Counted from the first letter of the stretch, positions 20,021 to 28,711 are shown. The stretch is 64,000 bases of DNA from Comamonas odontotermitis (GCF_014207855.1 NZ_JACHKZ010000018.1:1-64000), one strand, 5' to 3'. Notes: generated from the letters alone by a model not told the origin. Program-made: numbers and translations.

Positions 20021-20049
20021 TGGCCTGTTTTTGGCAATCGCGTTATAAT
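20021..20049 (+). promoter_or_regulatory. Probable rpmB-rpmG promoter
   Basis: A perfect TATAAT at 20044-20049 with a poor -35 (TGGCCT at 20021-20026, 17 bp upstream). It leaves a leader of about 200 nt before rpmB that includes an 8-bp stem, CTGCAGGC with GCTTGCAG. Long leaders are common for ribosomal protein operons, but no known element is recognised. Confidence 0.55.
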
Positions 20050-20253
20050 GCTTGGCTTTGCTGCTTGCCGCCTTTTGCATCTCTTTCGCAATCCACGGCG
20101 CGTGAACAGGAAACTACTGCAGGCAGGGCTTGTCCGCTTGCAGTGAACATGGGCTACCGCCACCCTTTGATTGGCGAGGTGAGGCTGCAAGCCGAGCTGC
20201 TTCTGTTGGATGCAGCCAGGGCGCGCAGCTGTTAAAACTTTCGGAGTGTCCTG

Positions 20254-20487
20254 ATGGCACGCGTTTGCGAAGTAACGGGCAAGAAGCCCATGGTGGGAAA
20301 CAACGTTTCCCACGCCAACAACAAAACCAAGCGCCGGTTCCTGCCGAACCTGCAATATCGCCGTTTCTGGGTGGAATCGGAAAACCGCTGGGTGCGCCTG
20401 CGTGTTTCCAGCGCTGCCCTGCGTCTGATCGACAAGAACGGTATTGATTCTGTGCTCGCAGACCTGCGCGCACGTGGCCAAGCTTAA
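20254..20487 (+). CDS. rpmB: 50S ribosomal protein L28
   Basis: A 77-aa basic ribosomal protein with the family start [20 protein letters not shown] and conserved [20 protein letters not shown]. It binds 23S rRNA in the large subunit. CGGAG lies upstream of the ATG. The length matches the family and it is directly followed by rpmG with 11 bp between them. Confidence 0.97.
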   Translation: MARVCEVTGKKPMVGNNVSHANNKTKRRFLPNLQYRRFWVESENRWVRLRVSSAALRLIDKNGIDSVLADLRARGQA

Positions 20488-20498
20488 GGAGATACACC

Positions 20499-20669
20499 AT
20501 GGCTTCCAAAGGCGGACGCGAAAAAATCAAGCTGCAATCGACTGCAGGCACCGGTCACTTCTACACGACCACCAAGAACAAGAAGACGATGCCTGAAAAG
20601 ATGGCAATCACCAAGTTCGATCCCAAGGCTCGCAAGCACGTCGAGTACAAGGAAGTGAAGCTGAAGTAA
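20499..20669 (+). CDS. rpmG: 50S ribosomal protein L33
   Basis: A 56-aa gene beginning [20 protein letters not shown] and containing [20 protein letters not shown], the normal form of proteobacterial L33. It lacks the paired zinc cysteines, so it is the zinc-independent type. AAGGAG lies 8 bases before the ATG. It is co-transcribed with rpmB and ended by a strong terminator at 20686-20720. Confidence 0.97.
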   Translation: MASKGGREKIKLQSTAGTGHFYTTTKNKKTMPEKMAITKFDPKARKHVEYKEVKLK

Positions 20670-20685
20670 TTCGGCCTTGCTGATC

Positions 20686-20720
20686 AAAAAACCGCCCGGC
20701 GCAAGTCAGGCGGTTTTTTT
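20686..20720 (+). terminator. Intrinsic terminator of rpmB-rpmG
   Basis: AAAAACCGCC (20686-20695) pairs with GGCGGTTTTT (20709-20718) and the run of T continues to 20720. It is about 17 bp past the rpmG stop. Confidence 0.92.
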
Positions 20721-20776
20721 ATGGTCCTGTTGTCAGGGATATAGGCAGGTCCCCGGCAAGTTCCTTCCGCTCGCCA

Positions 20777-22327
20777 TCAAGCCCTAGGCGGCATGCCCAG
20801 CTGGGCATGCATCATGCGGCCCAGGGTGCGGTAGCCCTCTTCCACCTGCGATGTGAATGGCATGCCGCAGCTCAGCCGCACAAAGTGGTCGTAATGGCCG
20901 GTATTGCTGAACATATCGCCCGGCGCAATGCGGATGCCGACCGCCAGTGCCTCGTCATACAGGCGGCTGGCCGAGACCTGCTCAGGCAGCTCCAGCCAGA
21001 TGGCAAGGCCACCGGCTGGCAGGCTCAGCCGCGTACCGATAGGGAAATACCGCGCCACCGCCTGTGCAGCCGCCTGCCGCTGCACGCGCAATTGCTGGCG
21101 CAGGCGCACCAGATGGCGCATATAGGCAGGCGAGCCGACCGTGCGCGCACCCAGCAGTTGCGGCCACACCGGCAAGTTGCGCGAGCGGGCAAACTTGATC
21201 ATCTGCACCCGCTCCTGCCAGCGGCCCGCGTTCATCCAGCCCAGGCGCAAGCCGGGCGCATAGCTTTTGGAGAGCGATGAGCAATAGATGACCGTGCCAT
21301 CGGTATCCCAGGCCTTGCAGGGGCGCAGCACTTCATCGGTCTCGACAAATTCGCGGTAGATGTCGTCCTCGATCAGCGCCACGCCATAGGTGCGGCACAG
21401 CGCTACCAGCCGTTGCTTGTGGCTGTCGGGCATGGTGGCGCCCTGCGGCATCTGCAGGTGCGGCACCACAACAACGGCCTTGAGCTGCGGATGCGTGCGC
21501 AGCGCGAGCTCCAGCGCTTCGAGCGACATGCCGGTGTGCGGGCTCGATGGAATTTCGAGTGTTTGCAGCTTTTTCGCCTCAACAGCCTGCAAGATGCCGT
21601 AAAAAGCGGGCGATTCGATCGCCACCATGTCACCGGGCTGAGTGAGTGCATCCAGCGCCAGATTCACGGCTTCCGAATTGCCAAAGGTGGCGGCAACATC
21701 CATCGGGGCCACGCGCACGCCAAAACTGAGCGCGTAACGCGCCATGGATGCCTGGAACTCCGGGTGGGTGAACGGCGCCGATGGGCCATGCACCAGGATC
21801 TGCGGCTGCTCGCGCAACAGGGCCACAGCATGGTGGTTCAGCAGCTTGGCATCGAACAGCTCGGGCGCCGGCATGGCGCTTCCCAGATCAACCAGCAGCG
21901 GCCCCCGAAGCCGCGCCTTGTTCAGGTACTCGGCAGCGCGCGCGCCAATGCCTTCAAAGCGGTTGTCCTGCATGGGCATGGGCGCCAGGCGCAATGGCTC
22001 GCGCGCGGCGGGCATCTGCAAGGCGGTATCGCAGACAAAGTAGCCCACGCGGGGCCTCGCCTCAATCAACCCCCGCGACTCCAGCACGCGCAGCACCTGC
22101 AGCGCCGTGCTGTGGCTGACATGGTGCATGCGCCGGATCTCGCGCACCGAGGGCATGCGCGCGCCCACACCCAGCGTCTGCTGGGCAATGGCTTGCTCGA
22201 AATGCGCGGCGATGCGCTCATACAGAAAGGCGTCGTCGGCAGCATCCGATGCATCCAGTACCGGTAGCGCGGGTACTTGGCGATGGGTCGCCGGAGGCGC
22301 CAGCAGGCTTTCGTCTATCAGGGACAT
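20777..22327 (-). CDS. MocR/GabR-type regulator (GntR HTH fused to aminotransferase-like domain)
   Basis: A 516-aa protein. Residues about 35-105 are a GntR winged HTH (IAAHFEQAIAQQTLGVGARMPSVREIRRMHHVSHSTALQVLRVLE). Residues about 150-510 are a fold-type I PLP aminotransferase domain containing CSSLSKSYAPGLRLGWM, whose Lys would bind PLP. MocR proteins sense PLP or amino compounds and usually regulate a divergent gene. The ATG at 22327 is the most likely start; earlier ATGs extend into the operator-like region. The divergent neighbour is the DUF2917-like gene at 22522, and direct and inverted repeats lie between them. Confidence 0.9.
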   Translation of the reverse strand: MSLIDESLLAPPATHRQVPALPVLDASDAADDAFLYERIAAHFEQAIAQQTLGVGARMPSVREIRRMHHVSHSTALQVLRVLESRGLIEARPRVGYFVCDTALQMPAAREPLRLAPMPMQDNRFEGIGARAAEYLNKARLRGPLLVDLGSAMPAPELFDAKLLNHHAVALLREQPQILVHGPSAPFTHPEFQASMARYALSFGVRVAPMDVAATFGNSEAVNLALDALTQPGDMVAIESPAFYGILQAVEAKKLQTLEIPSSPHTGMSLEALELALRTHPQLKAVVVVPHLQMPQGATMPDSHKQRLVALCRTYGVALIEDDIYREFVETDEVLRPCKAWDTDGTVIYCSSLSKSYAPGLRLGWMNAGRWQERVQMIKFARSRNLPVWPQLLGARTVGSPAYMRHLVRLRQQLRVQRQAAAQAVARYFPIGTRLSLPAGGLAIWLELPEQVSASRLYDEALAVGIRIAPGDMFSNTGHYDHFVRLSCGMPFTSQVEEGYRTLGRMMHAQLGMPPRA

Positions 22328-22352
22328 GGGAGTGATTCCAGGCTCGCAAGCT

Positions 22353-22417
22353 CTGTATCGTCCGCGTTTTCCATCAACCAGAACAGATACAGATGCTTTG
22401 ATTTTGGACCAGAACAG
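22353..22417. promoter_or_regulatory. Operator-like repeats upstream of the MocR gene
   Basis: CTGTATC (22353-22359) is the exact inverse of GATACAG (22386-22392). In addition CCAGAACAG occurs twice as a direct repeat, at 22378-22386 and 22409-22417, 31 bp apart or about three helical turns. MocR/GabR proteins are known to bind spaced direct repeats in the divergent region, so this is a good candidate site; binding is inferred. Confidence 0.6.
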
Positions 22418-22521
22418 CTGCAACTCCAATGCACTGTTCCGCATCACAGAGCACTGACCTGTGTCTGTTGCGCTGCAGCACGATTTTTTACGCTAGAGGC
22501 CTCTACCGTGAAAGCACCACC

Positions 22522-22878
22522 ATGCGCCTCAGCCACCCTTACACCCTCTCCACATCGCGCGGCCAGACTGCCTCCGAGGCTTGCGGCGAACAGATCACCC
22601 CATTGCACATTGCGTCTGGCCAGGGCCTGTGGTGCCATCTGGAAGCGGGCAGCACACTCCTTTGCACCGGTGGCCGCCTGCAGATCAGCTCGCCCTGGTT
22701 CGCCGCACTGAAACTCAGCGCAGGCGATGCGCCGTACTGCAACGGCGCCCATGCAGGCTGGTACTGGCTCGAAGCCGAAGGCTCCGAACCTGCACAACTG
22801 CACTTGGCTGAACATGCCTACGCAGGCTGGCACAGCGCGCGGCTGGCGCTGACGCGCTGGATGGGGTTGAGCGACTGA
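22522..22878 (+). CDS. DUF2917-like small protein
   Basis: A 118-aa protein beginning MRLSHPYTLSTSRG. Its central part alternates short beta-type segments: SGQGLWCHLEAGSTLLCTGGRLQISSPWF and then LKLSAGDAPYC...GWYWLEAEGSEPAQLHL. This looks like the compact cupin-like DUF2917 proteins of betaproteobacteria. The function is unknown. It is divergent from the MocR regulator with repeats in between, so it is the likely regulatory target. The start is tentative because no clear Shine-Dalgarno is present. Confidence 0.6.
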   Translation: MRLSHPYTLSTSRGQTASEACGEQITPLHIASGQGLWCHLEAGSTLLCTGGRLQISSPWFAALKLSAGDAPYCNGAHAGWYWLEAEGSEPAQLHLAEHAYAGWHSARLALTRWMGLSD

Positions 22879-22923
22879 GCGCAGCATCAAAGAAACGGGC
22901 CACATGACGTGGCCCGAATCACT

Positions 22924-22962
22924 TGATTTTTGATAGCTATCAGCGCTTACCTATCAAGCATA
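22924..22962 (+). repeat. GATAGCTATCAGCGCTTA short repeat
   Basis: TTTTTGATAGCTATCAGCGCTTACC lies between convergent genes at 22878 and 22979. It includes the palindrome TGATAGCTATCA and the AGCGCT core of the family. Confidence 0.55.
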
Positions 22963-22978
22963 AGCAGACGTTTCCCCA

Positions 22979-24250
22979 TTATTTTCTTTGCCACACGGCG
23001 GCAAAGAAGCCATCGGTCCGGTGCAGATGCGGCCACAGACGCAGGTACTGGCTTGCGGTGTCACCGCCACTACACAGGCTGGCGGAATTCTCCACCTTCA
23101 AGCCAGCAAGCAGCTCACTCGCATCCAGCGGCACAAAATCGGGGTGGGCTGCGCCAAACGCCTCGGCGATGGCTTCGTTTTCGGCCTGCAGAATGCTGCA
23201 GGTGGCATACACCAGACGCCCGCCGCTTTTGACCATGCGCGCAGCGCTGTCCAGAATCGCTGCCTGCTTGACGGTCAGCTCGTCGATCGCCTTCTGGCTT
23301 TGGCGCCATTTGAGATCGGGGTTGCGGCGCAAGGTGCCTAGGCCCGAGCATGGTGCGTCCACCAGAACGCGGTCCATCTTGCCAGCGAGGCGTTTGATGC
23401 GCTCGTCGCGCTCGTGCGCAATGGCAGCGGGGTGCACGTTCGACAGCCCCGAGCGGGCCAGGCGTGGCTTGAGCGCCTCCAGCCTGTGGGCCGACACGTC
23501 AAATGCGTACAGGCGCCCGGTGCTGCGCATGGAGGCGCCGATGGCGAGCGTCTTGCCTCCCGCACCTGCACAAAAATCGGTCACCATCTCGCCACGCTTG
23601 GCGTCGAGCAGCAGCGCCAGCAATTGCGAGCCTTCGTCCTGCACTTCCACGCGGCCTTTTTGAAAGGCCTCCAGACGCGAGAGCGCTGGCTTGTCGGCCA
23701 CACGCAGGCCCCAGGGCGAATATGGCGTGGGCTCGGCGGCAATGCCTGCAGCCTTGAGCTCCTTTTGCAGGTCTGCACGCTTGGTACTGAGCGCATTGGC
23801 CCGCAAGTCAAGCGGCGCCATCTCCAGCATGCTGGCGGCCAGTTGCTCGAACTGATCGCCCACCTGCGCCTTCAGCGGCTCCACCAGCCATTCGGGCAGG
23901 TTGTGGCGGTGCTGGGGCATCAGGCTTTCAGGCGCTGTGGCGTCACATTCGTCCAGCCATTTCACTTCGGCGGAATGGAGTGCGCTTTTGACAAAGCTGC
24001 GCGGACCGGCAAACCCCAGGATCGCCAGGCGCCGCTCACGCGCGCCGCTGCCCGAGCGGGCCAGCGTCTCAAACAGGGTTTTCTTGCGCAACACCGTATA
24101 GGCCGTCTCGGCGAGAGTGGCCCGCTCGCGCGGGCCCAGGTTGCGGTGGTCTCGGAAATATCGCGACACCACGGCATCTGCCGGGTGTTCAAAAGTCAGG
24201 ACCTGCGCCACCAGCTCGGCGCAGGCATCTAGTAAGGCTTTGGGATGCAT
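22979..24250 (-). CDS. RsmB/NOP2-family RNA (cytosine-C5) methyltransferase
   Basis: A 423-aa SAM-dependent methyltransferase of the m5C RNA family. The N-terminal region (about 1-140) is NusB-like. The catalytic domain has the SAM motif MVTDFCAGAGGKTLAIGASM, the acidic loop YAFDVSAHRLEAL, motif IV DAPCSGLGTLRRNPDLKW and motif VI LVYATCSILQAENEA with its nucleophilic cysteine. The usual target in this group is 16S rRNA, but the exact position is not readable here. The start at 24250 (MHPKALLDACAEL) fits the family better than the ATG 12 codons upstream. It follows the M48-like gene on the same strand by 60 bp. Confidence 0.92.
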   Translation of the reverse strand: MHPKALLDACAELVAQVLTFEHPADAVVSRYFRDHRNLGPRERATLAETAYTVLRKKTLFETLARSGSGARERRLAILGFAGPRSFVKSALHSAEVKWLDECDATAPESLMPQHRHNLPEWLVEPLKAQVGDQFEQLAASMLEMAPLDLRANALSTKRADLQKELKAAGIAAEPTPYSPWGLRVADKPALSRLEAFQKGRVEVQDEGSQLLALLLDAKRGEMVTDFCAGAGGKTLAIGASMRSTGRLYAFDVSAHRLEALKPRLARSGLSNVHPAAIAHERDERIKRLAGKMDRVLVDAPCSGLGTLRRNPDLKWRQSQKAIDELTVKQAAILDSAARMVKSGGRLVYATCSILQAENEAIAEAFGAAHPDFVPLDASELLAGLKVENSASLCSGGDTASQYLRLWPHLHRTDGFFAAVWQRK

Positions 24251-24310
24251 GGGCGCTATTGTCCCATTGCACCAGTATCCGGGCACCGCTACCGACTACC
24301 CCGCGTTGGG

Positions 24311-26227
24311 TTAGACAGCAGTGCGGTCGTAAAACAAAGCGGCAGGAATGCCCGCCAACACCGCATTGGCCTTGTCGCCCAGTTCATCCAAACTGGCCAG
24401 CCACAGGGGCATCAGCCGGGTGGCGAGCAACTCGCGCTCCAGGTAGCCCCGCAGCTGGGCATGCCACAGACGGTCTTCCTGGTAGCTGACCCCGGGGCGG
24501 TCCAGCACCAGCAGCAAGGCCTGCGAGCCGCGCATCGACTGCAGCGGCCGTGCCAGCAACCACGCGCGGCGCAGCCGTTTGGCAGCGGTCAGGTGCAGCT
24601 GGATCACCGCCAGCTCCGATTCCCACAGCGGCTCACTCAACTCTGCGTACGACTTGGCCTGGTAGAGCAGACCCAGATCCTTCACCTCATCAGACATGCC
24701 AAGGCGCAGCTGCTGGGCCAGTTCCTCGCGTCTGGCCCATTCCAGCCTGGCGCGGCGGATCGACGCCTCATAGTGTTCGTCGGCTTCCAGCACATCCAGC
24801 ACACCGCGCGCCAGGTTGCACCACTGGCCGCGCATGGCCGGCAGCAACTCAAAAGCCTGGGCCAGATAAGGCAGTTGGGCCTCGGGGTCCATATCGATAT
24901 ACAGGCTTGCCGCCGCGCCCACCGCGCGCTTGCAGTCGGCCTGCAGATCCAGCGCCCGCTGGTAGAAGGGCTGCGGATCGTCACGGTAGGCGCCTGCCTG
25001 CATGTACCAGCCCAGCTCCACCAGGCTGTCGGCCTGCAGGTAGGGCTCGCGCGGCATCAGCGCCTCCACCCGCGCATGGGTATGCTGCAGCACTTGCCGG
25101 TGTACCTGCCAATCGGCACCGAACTGCAGGCACCAACGGGCATCCAGCAGTTCAATCCAGCGCTCCGAACGCTTGCCCAGCCATGCCAGGCTGTTGCTGC
25201 TGGACATGGGCGTCAAGCCGGGCGGTACATCGAGGGCATCCAGCCGCTCGCGCAGGCTGGGGGCGGTGTCTTCGTAGCCCGCTGGCGCCTGGTATTCCTG
25301 CTTCCAGGCCTGGTACACCCAGTTCACGTCCATGCTGTGGTTCATCACTCCGGCCATCAGGCTGAATGGGCCTATGGCCTGGGGCAGTTCGCGGGCCCGC
25401 GACCAATGCATGGCCCAGAACCGCTCGCGCATCCAGCGCCCGCGCACAGCCACTTCGGAAAGCGCATCGCCCATCAGTTGTTTGCTCACCAGTCTGGCTG
25501 CCATGCGGTCTGCCACCAGTTCATCGTCCCGGGCCACCACAAAGCTGGCAGCCCACCAGCGCGGCAGGTACCAGCGCATGAAGCGTTCGTTGAGCCAGCC
25601 CAGATGCGTCATCTGGCGTGCATCGGCCAGCCGGTCGCGCAAGCCCTGCATACGGCGGCGCGCGCGGTACACCCAGGCACCAAGCCAGGCGGGGTTGCGG
25701 CGCAGATGGGCGTATTCCTGCGTCAGCACCGCAATGAGGCGCGGGCGGTCAATCGCCATGGCCAGGGGCAGGCCGAGCAGCAGGTAGTTGCGCTCAGGCA
25801 GCAAACCACCCAGCCGCACCTGCTGCACGATGCGCGCACCGTAGTCCTGCGTGATCACCAATTGGTGGATGCGGCGGCCGCCGTTTTTTTTGCGGATGCG
25901 CTCCAGCGCTTCGTACAGGCGCGGGCACTCGGGCTGGGGCACATGAATGCCATCCGGCGCCACCCAATCGGAGCGGGTGAGGCGCAGAATACTCAGCACC
26001 AACGCGAGGCCGCCGAAAAAACCAAAAATCTGCAGCCCCTGAAAGCCGTTTTTGACGAATGACAATGCCGTCCAGGCCAACAGAGCCAGCCCCACCAACA
26101 GGCCGCCCCAGACCCATGCAACAGCAAGCAGAGTCAACCCAAGAACCCGCCAGCGAAAAGCCTCTGGCTGATCCGATCTGGCGTGCTCATAGGCATCTAC
26201 CCGCTGCACAAATACGATACGCTCCAC
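24311..26227 (-). CDS. M48-peptidase-fold membrane protein with degenerate zinc motif
   Basis: A 638-aa protein starting at a GTG with GGAGG 5 bases upstream. Two membrane helices lie at about 28-55 and 65-82. A region then resembles the M48 (HtpX/Oma1) peptidase core: MAIDRPRLIAVLTQEYAHLRRN at about 157-178 and FVVARDDELVADRMAARLV further on, matching the downstream Glu and AD of M48 enzymes. The first zinc ligand of HExxH is Gln170, giving Q-E-Y-A-H. The C-terminal half is helical and TPR-like. With that His lost it is unlikely to be an active metalloprotease as read. Its role is unknown. Confidence 0.75.
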   Translation of the reverse strand: MERIVFVQRVDAYEHARSDQPEAFRWRVLGLTLLAVAWVWGGLLVGLALLAWTALSFVKNGFQGLQIFGFFGGLALVLSILRLTRSDWVAPDGIHVPQPECPRLYEALERIRKKNGGRRIHQLVITQDYGARIVQQVRLGGLLPERNYLLLGLPLAMAIDRPRLIAVLTQEYAHLRRNPAWLGAWVYRARRRMQGLRDRLADARQMTHLGWLNERFMRWYLPRWWAASFVVARDDELVADRMAARLVSKQLMGDALSEVAVRGRWMRERFWAMHWSRARELPQAIGPFSLMAGVMNHSMDVNWVYQAWKQEYQAPAGYEDTAPSLRERLDALDVPPGLTPMSSSNSLAWLGKRSERWIELLDARWCLQFGADWQVHRQVLQHTHARVEALMPREPYLQADSLVELGWYMQAGAYRDDPQPFYQRALDLQADCKRAVGAAASLYIDMDPEAQLPYLAQAFELLPAMRGQWCNLARGVLDVLEADEHYEASIRRARLEWARREELAQQLRLGMSDEVKDLGLLYQAKSYAELSEPLWESELAVIQLHLTAAKRLRRAWLLARPLQSMRGSQALLLVLDRPGVSYQEDRLWHAQLRGYLERELLATRLMPLWLASLDELGDKANAVLAGIPAALFYDRTAV

Positions 26228-26346
26228 CCCACCCTCCGAATACTGTTATCGGGAGGCCTGCAACCGCAGACAATGCTGCCTCCTGCGGCTTATGAACCAA
26301 CCCTTTTTAGATGCAAGGCTTGATAGCCTCAGACAATTATCAGATT

Positions 26347-26601
26347 ATGGAACAGAGCTCTTCTCCCGCACCAGACATTTCGCCCGGGTTGTATCGTCAC
26401 TACAAAGGACGCCTTTACCAGGTGATGCAGATGGCTCGGCACAGCGAAACCCGTGAATGGCTGGTTGTATACCAAGCGCTGTATGGCGAATATGGGTGGT
26501 GGGTCAGGCCTGCCGCCATGTTTACCGAAACGGTGGAAGTGGACGGCCAGCGCCAGCCACGGTTTGCGGTCTGCCACCCGCAACAGCTCGCAGACAACTG
26601 A
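26347..26601 (+). CDS. DUF1653 protein
   Basis: An 84-aa small protein with the DUF1653 core: GLYRHYKGRLYQVMQMARHSETREWLVVYQALYGEYGWWVRP followed by MFTETVEVDGQRQPRF. This family is widespread and of unknown function, possibly an SH3-like beta barrel. The ATG at 26347 is chosen because the frame before it is not conserved. It ends one base before the convergent purN stop, so the two genes are packed tail to tail with no terminator between them. Confidence 0.85.
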   Translation: MEQSSSPAPDISPGLYRHYKGRLYQVMQMARHSETREWLVVYQALYGEYGWWVRPAAMFTETVEVDGQRQPRFAVCHPQQLADN

Positions 26602-26602
26602 A

Positions 26603-27184
26603 TTACATGCGCTCCAGCAGACTGCGCACGGCCTTGGGGTAGATCTGGTGCTCCTGCACCAACACGCGAGCAGCCAGCGTAGCGGCTGTATCTCCCGGCA
26701 ACACAGGCACCAGGCCCTGCTCAACAATCGGCCCGGCATCCAGATCGGCCGTGACCAGATGCACCGAAGCGCCAGCAAACTTGCAGCCCGCATCAATGGC
26801 GCGCTGGTGGGTATGCAGCCCGGCAAATGCAGGCAGCAGTGATGGATGAATATTGACCAGCCGCCCGGCAAAATGATTGACAAAGCCGGGGGTAAGAATG
26901 CGCATGAAGCCCGCAAGCACCACCAGGGCTGGCGTGTAGTGATCGATCTGCGCCATCAGTGCATCGTCAAACGCTTCACGGCTGGCATAGGCCTTGTGAT
27001 CGACGACTGCGGTGGCAATGCCATGATCGCGGGCAAATTCCAGCCCCCCAGCGTCTGCCTTATTGCTCATCACGGCCACTACCCGGGCGCCCAGGCGGGT
27101 GTCCCAGCGCTCTTGCTGCGCAGTGCGCACAATGGCTGCCATGTTGGAGCCGCCGCCGGAGATGAGGATCACGATGTTTTTCAT
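26603..27184 (-). CDS. purN: Phosphoribosylglycinamide formyltransferase 1
   Basis: A 193-aa enzyme of de novo purine synthesis that transfers a formyl group from 10-formyl-tetrahydrofolate to GAR. It begins MKNIVILISGGGSNMAAIV. The catalytic residues are visible as N111 and H113 in RLVNIHPSLLPAFAG and D149 in TADLDAGPIVEQG. The length is normal. It is divergent from the TPR-methyltransferase gene and converges on the DUF1653 gene. Confidence 0.96.
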   Translation of the reverse strand: MKNIVILISGGGSNMAAIVRTAQQERWDTRLGARVVAVMSNKADAGGLEFARDHGIATAVVDHKAYASREAFDDALMAQIDHYTPALVVLAGFMRILTPGFVNHFAGRLVNIHPSLLPAFAGLHTHQRAIDAGCKFAGASVHLVTADLDAGPIVEQGLVPVLPGDTAATLAARVLVQEHQIYPKAVRSLLERM

Positions 27185-27275
27185 GGAGGCGGCATTATCG
27201 CAGGCAGCAACATCCGCAAACGCAGCCGCGGGCCAAATGTCGGATAATCAAAGGCTTTACTGATTTCCATACAGC

Positions 27276-27295
27276 CATGTACAGCTGTGTACATG
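27276..27295. promoter_or_regulatory. Inverted repeat CATGTACA-GCTG-TGTACATG
   Basis: Two exact 8-bp arms separated by 4 bp, ending 21 bp before the ATG of the TPR-methyltransferase gene. It could be a repressor operator in the short divergent region with purN, or a hairpin near the ribosome site of the mRNA. No regulator in the window is an obvious partner. Confidence 0.55.
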
Positions 27296-27316
27296 GATCC
27301 ATCCCGGATTCACTTC

Positions 27317-28636
27317 ATGAGCGCCAAAGCACCTGTCGATCCCATCCGCAAATACCTTGAAACGGCCCGCCACCAGATTTCGGTGGGCAACCTCACCGGT
27401 GCCGCGCAAACCCTGAACGATGCCCGCCAGCGTTCGCCGCGCGATGCTCGCCTTTTCATGCTCGCCGCACTGATGGCCGAGAAGTCCGGCAATCTCAATG
27501 GCGCCTTTGATGCCATGCAGCGCTGCGTCACCATGGCGCCGGAATGGGGCCCGGGCCTGCTCGAACAAGCCTTGCTTTATGCCCGCCACGACCACGACAA
27601 CGAGGCCATGGCGGCGGCAGAGAAAGTCATTGCGCTGGAGCCCAACAACCCGCATGTCATTGCCGGCGTCATCGACATTGCCCACCGCGTCGGCAATATC
27701 GAAATGGCGATCCGCCACTTGCAGCGCGTGCTCGAACTCACGCCGGGCGACCGGACTCTGCGCCGCCATCTGGCCGTCGACCTGGGCCATATCCACAAGT
27801 GGGACGAGGCCCTGGCCGTTTTTGAGTCGCTGATCAACGAGCAGCCTGGCGACCATCTCGCCCGCATCGCCCGCGTGCAGATGCTGCAAGCACGCGGCAC
27901 CATGCAAGACGCCCTACCCGACACCGAAGCCCTGCTCGCGCTCAAGGCCGATGACAAGGTCTACCAGTACTACCACCAGTTGGCCAAGGGCGAAGTGCCC
28001 GCCCATGTGCCTGTGGAGCTGACCACCCGCATGTTTGACGACATGGCGGGCACCTATGACAAGCACATGGTGCGCGCTCTGGGCTATCGCCTGCCCAAGC
28101 TGGCGGCCGATCAGCTGCTGGAAATCTTCCCTGACCGGCGCTTTAACCTGCTGGACCTGGGCTGCGGCACCGGACTGCTGGGCGCCGTACTGGGCCCCAT
28201 TGATGGCTATATCCTGGGTGTGGACATGTCATCCAAGATGCTGGCTGAAGCCGCCAAGCACAAGGTGTACTACAAGTTCCACCAGGTCAATCTGCTCGAA
28301 GCGCTGGCAGCTACACCGGCCAACACCTTTGAAGCCATCACCGCGCTGGATGTGCTGATCTACGTGGGTGACCTGCAGCAAACGCTGGCGGATGCCTATC
28401 GCGTGCTGGCCCCTGGCGGGGTGCTGATCTTCTCGTGCGAGCACGGTGACGTGACCGGCCCCGACAGCAAGCTCCAACCATTTGGCCGCTATACCCACAC
28501 GCTGGCCAGCACCGTGCGCCTGGCCAAGGCGGCCGGTTTTGAGCGCGTCGACACCAAGGATGTGGATCTGCGCATGGAAGCGGGCCAGCCGGTGGACGGT
28601 TTCGTGGTGACGGCTTTCAAGCCCAAGGAAGGCTGA
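27317..28636 (+). CDS. TPR domain fused to a class I SAM methyltransferase
   Basis: A 439-aa protein. Residues about 1-215 contain tetratricopeptide helices in tandem (for example LTGAAQTLNDARQRSPRDARLF, EKVIALEPNNPHVIAGVIDIAHRVG and HKWDEALAVFESLINEQPGD). Residues about 235-435 are a methyltransferase domain with motif I FNLLDLGCGTGLLGAVLG and the acidic ILGVDMSSKMLAEA. The fusion suggests a protein-docking methyltransferase, but the substrate is unknown. The start at 27317 is the best supported; an in-frame ATG 10 codons upstream would fall in the inverted repeat. A strong terminator follows at 28654-28686. Confidence 0.85.
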   Translation: MSAKAPVDPIRKYLETARHQISVGNLTGAAQTLNDARQRSPRDARLFMLAALMAEKSGNLNGAFDAMQRCVTMAPEWGPGLLEQALLYARHDHDNEAMAAAEKVIALEPNNPHVIAGVIDIAHRVGNIEMAIRHLQRVLELTPGDRTLRRHLAVDLGHIHKWDEALAVFESLINEQPGDHLARIARVQMLQARGTMQDALPDTEALLALKADDKVYQYYHQLAKGEVPAHVPVELTTRMFDDMAGTYDKHMVRALGYRLPKLAADQLLEIFPDRRFNLLDLGCGTGLLGAVLGPIDGYILGVDMSSKMLAEAAKHKVYYKFHQVNLLEALAATPANTFEAITALDVLIYVGDLQQTLADAYRVLAPGGVLIFSCEHGDVTGPDSKLQPFGRYTHTLASTVRLAKAAGFERVDTKDVDLRMEAGQPVDGFVVTAFKPKEG

Positions 28637-28653
28637 TCGTCCCGCCCCCAGGC

Positions 28654-28686
28654 AAAAGGCCTTGCATGTCTGCAAGGCCTTTTTTT
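28654..28686 (+). terminator. Intrinsic terminator after the TPR-methyltransferase gene
   Basis: AAAAGGCCTTGC (28654-28665), loop ATGTCT, GCAAGGCC (28672-28679) and seven T. It lies between convergent genes and could also serve the HNH gene. Confidence 0.92.
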
Positions 28687-28711
28687 ATTCAATGGGCAAG
28701 CATCGACGAGG

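Noticed and set aside
24245..26062. 605-codon plus-strand frame opposite the M48-like gene
   Set aside because: The minus-strand gene has a good GTG and ribosome site, membrane helices and a peptidase-like core. The opposite frame has none of these.
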